Assembly: GCA_000310025.1 (NCBI GenBank) | Contig: FN648912.1 | Location: 1,805-22,782 of the forward strand | Direction of reading: 5' to 3' | DNA: 20,978 bases | DNA from: Ectocarpus siliculosus | Lineage: Eukaryota > Sar > Phaeophyceae > Ectocarpales > Ectocarpaceae | In this document: positions 10,303 through 18,817 of the stretch, piece after piece | How the letters are laid out: every line of letters begins with the position of its first letter | Position numbering within the stretch: the first letter of the stretch is position 1 | Notes under the pieces: model-generated | Told to the model about the DNA's origin: nothing | The model's input: only the letters and a program-made list of their open reading frames with translations | The model's database searches: none | Translations under genes and position numbers: made by a program

Positions 10303-13300
10303 AATACACACCTGTATCCACGGGTGCTGCATCATCTCCTCCGCTGTAAGCCTTTCCTTCGGGTCCCTCGTCAACAACCTGGTTGCAGTCACGTCATGTC
10401 GCCATCACATCGTCATTGGTCATACTTGCGGCATTCGTTGTCGTTACATCAACCCCCACCTAACACTTCTCCAAACGATGCCTTGTTAACCTAAACTCTG
10501 ACCTCAATGCCCTTCCCGGTCCACAAGGCACGCAACACTGCGATGATACTTCATTGGAATCATTTCTTCACAAAAAACGGAGAGACGACGCTCGCAGGAT
10601 CCAACTACCGTACGGCCTCTCCTAAAGGCCTCCCATGGCGCGACTTGAAGGAAGCCCTCTTTTCTGCGCGTCGCTGGACTGCCTACACACAAGAAAGTAA
10701 GTTCAACACGAAATAAGACCAGGGTTAGGACGAAATAAGACCAGGTTTAGGGCAAAGGGTTAGGGCGGCATGCAGACCCTAATCCTAACCCCAACTCCGC
10801 CGATTCCATACATTTATCAAGTATGTTTGACAAGTTAGAAAAACCAATGCATGTGTAGACTGTTACCGCCACTCGCCTGGAGATGAGATCCTTGGCAGAG
10901 TCGGAGATGCCTCTACCTAGCTCTAGGAGCGGGACAACTCCCGAGCGCACTCTCTTGATCACTTCTTCCTCCTCCGAGTTGCTGTCGAGGTCGAACGGAT
11001 GCGTCCCACAGAGCATGCTGCAAGTTGCAGGGGGGAGCAGAAACAACGAGTAATTGGGCTGCAGAAAAAAAAAAAAAACACACACACAACTAGGTCACGC
11101 AAGACAATTCGACCATCTCCATTTCTCGAGTCCCACAGAGGCATGCTGCAAGTTGTATTGGGGGGGCAGAAACAACGAGATATTGGCTGGCAGAGAAGGA
11201 AACCAACAGCTAATAGGGTCCACACAACACTTTGGATTCATTGCTATTGTATATCCTGTACCCTCTCTTGGCTGTGGTAGCAGGTGAAGTTGTTTTTGTT
11301 CTGGTACGAAAAGATACAAAAAAAAAGAGTAACATATCGATAAGGTGTAATGAATGCGGGGAAAATAGAGACGTGTGTGAAGAAAGTGAAAGCGGGGATG
11401 CTAGCGGAGAACGAGAACCATGTAAAAAATCAGTATCAAAATCAAAATTGGACTGTGATTGGTCAAGACCAAAGACAACGCCTGAGCATAAAATATGCCT
11501 TCGGGGGACCTCTTGAATCAAGTTAACAAACTCAAATATCAAAACCAAAATCTTGTTTTTTCCGGCCAACCGAGCCCATCTTGATTTTGGTTTTTTCGAT
11601 CTCGATTTTTGGAAATTCGGTAATACATGGCTTCGCAACTTGCGCGAACGACTTCTGCATGCAGAAGTTAGTTGTGTGAGTGAGGTGCACTTGCTGGAAA
11701 AGCTCTTCTCGACAGAGAATAACGTAATTGGTAGTTCTATCCAGACAAATGGTACTCGGTTGAGAAAGCTTTCGAGTGGGCGGTATTCCAGACAACTCCT
11801 GAGTGGATTGCTTCCTCGCACAACCAAGACACCGCCGGGAGGGGGGGGGGGTACCGCCCTCTCCGGTGCCTAACATACATACATACAGAAGTGGAAACAA
11901 TGAAAACGAAACGGCGTACCCCCCTGGCTGCCGCCCTTACATGAACAAGATGCAACCGACGGCCCACATATCCAGCGCCGGCGTTACCAAGAGCTCGTGA
12001 CCCTGCTGCTGCCCGCTACCACCACCACCGCCAACACCGTCGTTAGGGAGAGGCTCCTCGTCCAACACCACAGCCTCCGGGGGCAGGTACCAAGTCGTCC
12101 CGAGCGTCGAGTCGTCGAGGTCGATCGCGGTGCCGGTTCGCATGGAAGAGCCAAAATCCACAACCTGTGTGTAAGTGAGTCTTGGCTTTGTATTCAGAGA
12201 GCTTCCCAGGAGGAGAGGTCCACCCCCCACCAACGCATCCCAGTGCAACTTCAAACTTCCAAGTATTGGGCAGGACGTTTGAGTCGAACGCACAAACACG
12301 TCGTCGTGGGCATATCACCTATGCACATGCATAACCAAGGGGACCGCCTCCGCGGGATATTCAGTATCATAAGGAAAAATAACAAGGAGGGGGTACGCAG
12401 ACCGTATTCCCTAACCCTAACCCTATCCCAACTTCCCCGATGGCATGCTTTATCCAACATGTTTCCTTCATACAAAAACCCTGCGAAGCCTAGTGAACCA
12501 AGGAGGGAGGGGGGGGGGGGGTAGAGATTCCTGACTTGTCACCCAGGCTGGTCGCGGCGTCAAGTTATATTGCGGGAGGCGTAGACTGGCGCCCAGAATA
12601 GAGATTAGCACAGCCCAGGTCTCTCTTTCCACGGCTGCATCATCAAAAGTTTACAACAGAGATAACTCTCTCGCGTGTGTACAGATCACATAGCAGCGTT
12701 ACATCTCACCTTGAGCTTCGACTCCCCCAGGTCCCAGGAGCTGAGCATCAGGTTCTCGGGCTTGAGGTCCGCGTGTATGATCTCTTGCGAGTGCAGGAAC
12801 TGCAGGGCGGCGGCCAGCTCCCTCATGAAGGCCGCCGCCTTCGCCTCCGAGTACGGACCGTTCCTCGTAAGGTGCTCGAACATCTCCCCGCCAGACACCT
12901 GCAGCGGTCGAGCCAAGCCGTTTCGTCGCCAAGGCGTTGGTACAACAGCGAGACACCAGCGGCACAGCAGTAATTTTGTCTGCGAGCTTACCCTCAGCCC
13001 GCCATCTCTGTTAGATGCGACTCTTCCCGTTTTCTTTAGACTGCTGCGTTGTGGCCCACACACGAAGGTTGTCAAAAAGCGTCTTCTTCGAATGCGAACA
13101 GACGGGTGAACGCGGAACGAGGAACAAACTACTTGTAGATGCATGCCTGGCTCTGAACATAGCGGCGAAAAATAATGCACGCGTGCAGGTAAAATCAGCT
13201 CTGACACAAAAAATACTTCTGGTGACTGCCTCTTGGTGAACACGACCTTCGCCAGCGCTACACGCTTTGGGACACGACGTGGTGCCCGACAGCCTCGGCT

Positions 13301-15608
13301 CGGCAGAGAGGAGGGGGAGGGGCTTGTTTCGGTGTGCCCATCCATCCCCGGGTCTCGCTCGTACTTCCGCTGTGGAGACACGGAGCGAACAACAAGCAAA
13401 GACGACCACCCACAAACAGCGACACTCACAAGCTCAAGCACGAAGAAGTAGAAGGTCGAGTCCTCGAACACATCCAGGACGCGGGCTATGTTGTCGTGCC
13501 CTCCCGCCGCATGGATGGCCTTGAGGGTGGTCATCTCTACAAAAACGCGGACGGAGATGGGGACGGGCGCACGCGTCAGTTACCTAGTCCGTTCCGTGTA
13601 ACATTTGGTTCCTTGTTCCATTCCATTCCGTCCCGTTCCGTTACGGGGGGGGGGGAGCTTCGAAGTTCGTGCGCATCTTTCAGAACAATGATATTTGTAT
13701 TTCCATGTACGTACGTATTAATGGTCTAATATTTTGTTCGCGTTCATTTCCGCGGCGGCGAGAACAAAGAGCGGCGACACTTCGCACACAAGAAGACAAT
13801 GACATACACCCGGATATCGTGCGCCACACCTGTCGCGTCCTCATGGCCGAAAAACAAATGGAACGGGACGTACCTCCTCGTTTCGCCAACGTCGGGGGAA
13901 ACTGAGCATAGTTGAGAGATTCGAGACACCTTTCCGAGATTCTCTCTACAGTCTTGATCCTCGGCTTTTGATTCTCCCGGCACAATCGGCAACGTTCACA
14001 GTACGAACCACCAATCACCCGCCCTCGAACATCTCCAACCCAAAAAAGCTGGTGGTCGCTTCCAGCCCGACCACAAATGGCAAAAAAAAAAAATGTGCCT
14101 TTTCACTTTCACATGTAGTCCCCGCGCCCAACTGGAACAGTCCAAAAAAAGAAAAAAGGGGTCAACAGGAGTACTTGCAAGAGTGCTAACCTTGGAGGAC
14201 CCCTCCGCATTCCCGTGACACCGGTTTTCCGACAACGCAATAACCTACAATTCCTGCCGTTACACAACGCTAGTGCGTTCCGTCGACGGCAGCAAACCCA
14301 GCAACACATTCATGTCAACGATCCAGCAGCAGTACTGCTGCTGTAGCCCAGCCGCCCACCTTGAAGTATCTCTTCTCTCCGCACTCCCAGCTTGCTGATC
14401 TGCTTGAGCGCCACTCTTCGGTCGGACCCCACAGGACGGGCCTCGTACACCAGGCCGAAGCTCCCCTCCCCCAGCAGACGCCCGATCTCGTACTGTCCCA
14501 GGAACCTTCACACAACAACAGCGGTAATCATTTCCACCTTGTTAGCCGGCCGACTGGTAGTCCTCAGTACACACCCATATCAAGACTGGAACGAGAAAAA
14601 AACCGTTCTGTGCAGCCTTGTTCCCATCATTCGTAACGGCCTTCAGCTTCAATAGCGGTAGTCTAGGCATGTGCGTATGACCCATCGGTTCTATTTTTTC
14701 CGGTGCGCGGGCACTGATCGAAGTGGCTTCTGCGAGGCCTGTTCCGCGGCGGGGGAAGCTATCCCGCACCCATCGATTAACTGTTGGTCAGCACGAGCAA
14801 ATGAAAATCCGCAGCCGCCCTTCATATGACGGAGAAAAACTCTGCCACAGTAGCAGGAGCAGCAGCAGCAACCCAGACCACTGCGTGGCCCGTTACACTG
14901 TTGCTAATGCTCTGAATTTGCTCGCTTCGATGTGTCGCACGCCGACACTCCGTACGCCAAGGCGTTCCGCAACGACATCCCACGGGGAGAAGCGTCGCGT
15001 TTCGAGCTTCGGGGAGACTTAATCCGCTCTACATGAGTCAGCAGATTGAATGCGGTGAACCGGTCTTCCGCCGCTCTGTCCGGGGGGGTTGGGGAGCGGG
15101 GGGCAAGAGCTCTGCCAGCACCACTTTTCAACCCTTCACGACGGTTCACCAGCTTGCAAAGAGCGCGCACCTGCACCGAGCCCTCTCGACGATACGTTGT
15201 TCATTTTTCCCGCAGAGTATCATCCCCAATTGTTCACGTCACCACCCCCGCGCTACCCGACACATGGCCCCTGTCCCGGTAAGTTCAACTGCTCAGCCAT
15301 GTTCATTGCCCGCGGAACAACTGCTGTGTCACGCTTGGGGGACGAAAAGATTGTTGGTGCACCGGACTTTTTTTCTCCCCACATGTTGTTTTCTTTCTGC
15401 CTTGCGCTGGTATTCGTTGTTGGTCGAATTCTCACCCTCCTTCCACGGTCATGTCCTCCGCCCCCCCCACAGTCTCTCCGGCAAACGCCACCGCACCGCC
15501 ACCCCCCCCTCCTGTTCTCTTCGTCTGCAGTGCCCCTCCTCCTCCTGCACCGCCGCCGCCGCCAAACGATCCGAGCGGGCTGTTAATACCTTCGCTACCA
15601 TTAGCCAT
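2365..15608 (-). CDS. Protein kinase with tandem cyclic-nucleotide-binding domains and EF-hands (18 exons)
   Basis: Predicted cytosolic Ser/Thr kinase read by calcium and cyclic nucleotide. Exons, in transcript order: 15608-15436, 14505-14360, 13536-13430, 12898-12710, 12164-11941, 11017-10877, 10378-10312, 9399-9274, 9048-8842, 8201-8107, 7753-7262, 6926-6753, 5669-5573, 4940-4855, 4529-4339, 3952-3711, 3166-2996, 2394-2365. They sum to 2,958 bases, or 985 residues plus a TAG stop, and all 17 junctions are in phase. Domains: kinase about 63-347, degenerate EF-hand about 442-475, Ser/Ala linker 492-630, cNBD-A about 631-775, cNBD-B about 776-895, EF-hand pair about 920-985. Sixteen introns are GT-AG and one (intron 6) is GC-AG. 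The start is the first in-frame ATG (ACT before ATGG, a good Kozak context). The open frame runs on upstream through a poly-Ala stretch without another ATG, so an earlier exon is possible. Exon 1 and its join are the least certain part. No signal peptide or membrane segment was seen. Confidence 0.85.
2502..2549. repeat. (CAG)16 microsatellite in intron 17
   Basis: Sixteen perfect CAG units on the plus strand, which are CTG in the kinase transcript. They lie in the last intron, about 108 bases upstream of terminal exon 18 in transcript order. Confidence 0.97.
3711..4529 (-). other. Cyclic-nucleotide-binding domain B, exons 15-16
   Basis: The domain opens with RAVHSVTKRLLGPGEAVF and RQGDRGSSLFTVEEGELNVV, then the cassette SLFGEMALMTAQPRSASVV. 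That cassette is nearly ideal: FGEMAL holds the ribose-binding Glu (E844), and PRSAS holds the phosphate-binding Arg (R853), Ala and Ser. A basic helical tail follows (RRTGFRRDVMRMLRARQF). Family knowledge links Ala/Ser here to either cAMP or cGMP, so the ligand cannot be fixed from sequence. The junction to exon 17 rests on a GAG|GTGATT donor. Without splicing the frame stops at a TAA ending at 3699. Confidence 0.9.
4167..4328. repeat. Two-copy direct repeat in intron 15
   Basis: CAGCATCGATCGCGTT, then AACG-CTGA and CCCAACCA, recur at 4167-4213 and 4280-4328, about 113 bases apart. The second copy lies directly against the donor of exon 15. Confidence 0.8.
4641..4810. repeat. Tandem repeat of about 63 bases, two and a half copies, in intron 14
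   Basis: The unit contains GGGACCATTG, CAATCAAGAC and AGGAGCGACCCAA. Copies are at about 4641-4703 and 4704-4769, and a partial third (TTGAGACCATCGACCAAGCA) is at 4787-4810. Confidence 0.85.
5804..5867. repeat. GA microsatellite in intron 12
   Basis: About 64 bases of almost perfect GA on the plus strand (CT in the kinase transcript), interrupted once by AGGAG. Located in the longest intron (1,083 bases). Confidence 0.95.
6388..6467. repeat. 40-base tandem duplication in intron 12
   Basis: 6388-6427 and 6428-6467 are adjacent copies starting GCTAAGACATTC and GCTAAGGCATTC. They share AAACATAAGCACGCCCATCC and CGTGA. Few mismatches suggest a recent event. Confidence 0.92.
7262..7753 (-). other. 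Low-complexity Ser/Ala/Thr linker, exon 11
   Basis: The longest exon (492 bases). It encodes residues 492-655: a run of 11 Ser from AGC codons, then Ala/Thr/Gly-rich sequence, then an acidic stretch (EDKEYEPEEAGRAAAEEEDG). It ends in the first helix and strand of cNBD-A (DLLLDHLKTTEYPPGEFVF). The Ser run comes from a (GCT)11 tract on the plus strand, so its length may vary between alleles. The linker probably tethers the kinase half to the cyclic-nucleotide half. Confidence 0.75.
7618..7650. repeat. (GCT)11 coding microsatellite
   Basis: Eleven GCT units on the plus strand, read as AGC in exon 11, give 11 serines. A shorter Ser-coding GCT tract lies in exon 9 near 8951-8976. Confidence 0.95.
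8045..8100. repeat. CAACAT/CAACAA repeat in intron 10
   Basis: Hexamer-like CAACAT units followed by CAACAA/CAGCAA units on the plus strand, just inside the donor side of intron 10. It was not counted as coding. Confidence 0.85.
8107..8898 (-). other. Post-kinase regulatory segment with degenerate EF-hand, exons 9-10
   Basis: After a Ser-rich stretch, exon 9 ends with a helix and loop start (NAYRAFDRRGTGRISAM). Exon 10 supplies loop position 12 as Asp and the following helix (DIAGVLEEHSASVSEDERR). The loop (450-461) has Arg at position 3 and Asp instead of Glu at position 12, so calcium binding is doubtful. In CDPKs this position, after an autoinhibitory helix, holds the calmodulin-like domain. 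The segment just before it (exon 8, residues 350-391, containing PLKGSDARLARFREVL) lies where the CDPK junction helix would be. No second EF-hand follows here. The chain enters a low-complexity linker instead. Confidence 0.65.
10112..10302. repeat. CT/CA-rich simple sequence with an internal duplication, intron 7
   Basis: Plus-strand CTCTCT runs end in a CACACA tract directly beside the donor of exon 7. Inside, ATGAATAGTC, CCCTCTCTGCAGTGG and TTTCTCTC recur at about 10163-10218 and 10229-10280, a duplication of about 66 bases. Confidence 0.85.
10708..10830. repeat. Telomere-like and 22-base tandem repeat in intron 6
   Basis: ACGAAATAAGACCAGGGTTA occurs as a 22-base unit at 10708-10729 and 10730-10751 (one mismatch), followed by GGGTTAGGG. 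A segment at 10767-10830 (GCAGACCCTAATCCTAACCC to GTATGTTT) then matches a second copy in intron 4. Confidence 0.85.
10875..10876 (-). other. GC 5' splice site of intron 6
   Basis: Exon 6 ends ATCTCCAG, followed by GCGAGT. The intron ends AACCAG at 10379. Only this GC donor keeps the kinase frame (ISRLLTRDPKERL). The nearby GT at 10872-10871 would shift it. The context AG|GCGAGT is close to the known strong consensus for GC-AG introns. Confidence 0.75.
11004..11193. repeat. Direct duplication that includes the 3' splice site of intron 5
   Basis: TCCCACAGAGCATGCTGCAA at 11004 recurs at 11131 with one inserted G. Both are followed by AGTTG, a G-run, GCAGAAACAACGAG and ATTGG. On the minus strand each copy has TTGCAG|CATGC. 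The downstream one (11017) is the true start of exon 6, and the upstream one (11145) is a decoy. Confidence 0.9.
12391..12465. repeat. Telomere-like dispersed repeat copy in intron 4
   Basis: Contains CCCTAACCCTAACCCTA flanked by GCAGACC on the left and GATGGCATGCTTTATCCAAC and ATGTTT on the right. The order of blocks is the same as at 10767-10830, so the two are diverged copies of one repeat family. Confidence 0.8.
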
Positions 15609-18024
15609 AGTACCACCCAGCGAGGGATCAAACAGCCCCCGAACTACCGGCAGTTCTGCTTTGCCAGGGGCTACCGCCGCCGCCGAACAGCCGGTATCGT
15701 CGTTGGAGGACGATGCCGACGTTGCTACCAACACCGCCGCCCCCGCCGCAGCCGCAGCCGCCGCAGCCGCCGCGGCAGCTGCTCCGGTCGGCCAAGCGCT
15801 TTCCCTGGCTCCAGCATGCTGGCTGTATGGCCGTTCGGTGGTGCCGATGGCAGCGGCGGCGCCTATATTTCGGGGTTGTACGTAGCGCACACGGCGACTG
15901 CTGTAGCGGTTGATGGACCTCGCGCTCCACCTTAGCCCCGCGGTGCTGCTCGGAGAAACAACAGGGAACGATAACAGAAAGAAGCATGGACGGGTTGGCG
16001 ATTGCTATGAAGGACGGGGGGGTTCTCCTCTGCCTGTTGGCTCTAGGCTCGCATAACAGCAGCCTAGAGAAGAATAATATAAAACCATTGGCTGGGACAG
16101 AGAGCGGTTTCTGTTGCTCTTGGGCTGGACGGTGTGCTGCTGTGCATACTGTTGTCCGCATTGAAAGAGAGAAAGCGTGTGTCCCTTACCTCTTCCTACA
16201 ACAAGGTACAAGGTGAACAATTACCATGGTGTTGTGCCTTTCACCACAGAAATGAAAAAAAACTGTCAACTCTTCGCTCTCACAACCTTCCTCACACAAA
16301 AGTACAGTACACTTGAGTTCTTAGCAGGTTTATGCGGTTACCCGCTAGCCCGCCGGGGCCGACGGCACCGCTACCGCTGTGTGCTTGCTGGTGAATTTAT
16401 TGTCAGCACCGACCACTCTCCGGCAGGTCGAAGAAAATACGTCAGTGGTGTGTCAGTTTGTACAGTACGTGTTTCATTTCTCGGCGCTCCTCCGTGGGAT
16501 AGCAAGAGTTGATTCTGTTCATCGAGGAGAGGAAACAAGCCGGTGGGCACAGACGCCCATGATCGCCTCTCCAATCGCCAAAGCAAGGGACACACTGCCG
16601 TAGCTGCATCGTGACCAACGGACGGCTCGACTGATGTACTGACTGATGTACTCGATGATGTACTGCTGTTTGAAGAAAATCAAGACACGCCGCATTTGTC
16701 AACCATTGTTGGCTTGTTCCGGACAGCTGTTGTGGTCAGTAGTTCCGACCGAGACGCAAGCACGTTACCTAATTCTCTCTAAACCTCCTCACTATCGCAA
16801 ACCTAGACCGAGCTATGTCCTCCTGCTGCTCATTCCCGGGTCGGCGAGCCGCCTCCCCGCTTCCGCGCATGCGAGCATGCGAACGTACGATCCACCCGCA
16901 AGGTTGAACTTGATTCCCAAACGCAACTTGAAAACGGGTGATTCGGCCAAGGCGTGTGTGGCGAGTAGCACCATGTGATACCACGTTCTCACGAAAAGAG
17001 AGGCGTGCTATTCATCTGGCAATCGCCCTTCCTACGAGACAGGAGCATTGGCGTGTCTCGCTACATGAGAAGGCCTGTGGCCTTTTGGCTCCGTGCCTTT
17101 GCCTCACCTCAGGCGGCGTCGAAACGGCTGCTGCTGGCCGTGCCGTCGGACCGTTGATCTGGCTCCCTCTCTGGCGAAAGAGAGCATCGCTTCTGATGAC
17201 GGGTGGCTCTATGTGTCCAAGCAAGCAGTGTTCGGATCAAGGAGGACAAGGAGACAAACGCAGGCAATCTACCCCCCCCCCCTCTTCGCGTCACACACAC
17301 ACGCTCAGCGTTCAGCCTTGACGTTTGGACAGGTGGAGCGGCGGAGAGAGGGTGACGGCGAGGAGAGAGTGGAAAAAGACGAGTCTCTCCGAATTCCGAA
17401 ATATATCTCTGAAATTTCCGAAAAAAAAAATCGAGAGAGACGGTTCCCGCGACAACGCCTCCCGAACTAAGGTAGGTGTGGGTTGGTTCGGAGGAGCGGC
17501 CAAAGGCCAAAGCAGCTCTGTCTCTCTGTCCTCTGCTCTGTACCCGCAATGGACGCAACCCTTCCTGTACGAGGTGACGTCGTGTAGAGTTCCGGCGTAT
17601 TGTAAATGCGAGCGAGCGAACGAGGGAGAGGCTACCGTAACAGCTTTAGGAGTCTGCCCAGTGTTTTTCTACGTAAGCAAACATACACTGGGGGTAGCAG
17701 TACATTTTACCATCCGTGCGAAGGGATCTTTACTTCTAAATTTACTGTCTCCTCATTGGTTGGAGATGCGCGTGCGCGCGCTCCCTCGGTGAACCTCTTT
17801 TTGGTTCTATTCACAAAGCTCTCCTGGGGTGGGGAAACCCCGGCGCTGTAGCTAGCTACATTTCTCCGCACGCCGCGCACGAGGTGCGCGTGCTGTGAAG
17901 GACGGACAGGGCGGCCGTGCTACCTTATCGACACGTAGCCTCTAGAGGGAGGCATTGCATAGCGTGGCTTCCACCGTTGGCCACCACAGCAGCGGTCAGT
18001 CGTTGATGCAAGGAGGTGAGCGGC
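15609..18024. promoter_or_regulatory. Divergent intergenic region between the two genes
   Basis: The two genes point away from each other, so both promoters and 5' UTRs should lie here. Next to the kinase start is a GCN-rich tract (about 15730-15790) that would read poly-Ala if transcribed and translated. A small perfect hairpin (GCGCAC-GAG-GTGCGC) sits near 17877-17891. No TATA box could be assigned with confidence. Open frames here (for example 17325-17792 plus) show no domain features. Confidence 0.4.
16633..16668. repeat. 12-base unit repeated three times
   Basis: GATGTACT followed by four variable bases occurs at 16633, 16645 and 16657. It lies in the spacer between the two genes. Function unknown. 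Confidence 0.9.
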
Positions 18025-18778
18025 ATGCTGCCGAGCACGGGCTCTGCTGGCGGCGCGCATCATGATGCTGATCATGATGCAGGCGCGGATGACTGCGTGG
18101 ATGGTGCGGCTGGTCGCCAGCACAAGCCGTTGTCGCACCCCTTGCCCGCAGCCCCATGCGCGAACACTGGAGAGAGTTCCAACTTCTTGCAGCAAAACCC
18201 TCCTCGAGAACGGACAGCGACCTCTTCCGGTAGCGAGCCGTCGGGCAATTCCCATCTGTCGGTCAGCGGCGCGCCTGGCGGTGTAGCCACCGTCGCGAAC
18301 ACATTTCCTTGCGACACTCCTGCGGCTATCGGAGAGGCTTGCAGAAGTGTGAGTGGACGTGAATCACCACCAGCGAAACGCCACGCGTCGCAAAGCCCAT
18401 CATCCCGGGGGAGTTTGGGACGAGATGCAAGAAATTCATGCGAGGGCTTCGGGGCCGGTGAACGTCGCGGCAGGGTGCTGCACTCGTTCCTTGCTACAGC
18501 TGTGCAGATGTCCCAAGCATCGGAGGCCTTGGGGACGCCAGGGGAGCTATCAGGTGATGGTTTCGAATTCGCGGAACCACATACGCCCCTTTCGTCTGCC
18601 ATTGGGGTACATACGGGACCGGGATACTGCTCTACCGGTACGCACGGGCCGAGTGCACCACTATAATACTACATTCGGAGGTAGAGGGAGTAGCGCAGCT
18701 AAACTATGAACGCTCACGCCAACTTGGAGCAATGTTGCCACCATGGCAGCGCCTAGCCAACGAAGTGCGGTGGCGACC

Positions 18779-18817
<39 letters not shown>

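Larger units (their letters stand above)
10312..14505 (-). other. Protein kinase domain, exons 2-7
   Basis: Residues about 58-349. The glycine loop is GEGSFGLVYEA (70-80), the ATP lysine is in VALK (K92), and E107, made across the exon 2/3 junction, is the probable helix-C glutamate. The hinge reads FVLELVSGGEMFEHL, typical of CAMK/CDPK kinases. The catalytic loop is HADLKPEN (184-191), keeping the catalytic Asp, Lys and Asn but with Ala in place of the HRD Arg. The metal-binding loop is VVDFG (206-210). The APE motif is PPE inside GTTWYLPPEAV, followed by a roughly 28-residue Gly/Gln-rich insert and then DMWAVGCILF. The domain ends with LLTRDPKERLTAEE and HPWIQ, the usual end of a CAMK-type kinase. 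All residues needed for catalysis are present, so activity is expected. Assignment to the CAMK/CDPK group comes from motifs only. Confidence 0.92.

Noticed and set aside
15451-15885. Plus-strand Pro/Ala-rich open frame of 144 codons
   Set aside because: It is antisense to exon 1 of the kinase gene. Its composition is explained by GC-rich GCN/CCN repeats, and the minus frame joins in phase to the kinase domain.
17325-17792. Plus-strand open frame of 155 codons between the two genes
   Set aside because: No domain, no convincing start context and an equally long frame on the other strand. Not supported as a gene.
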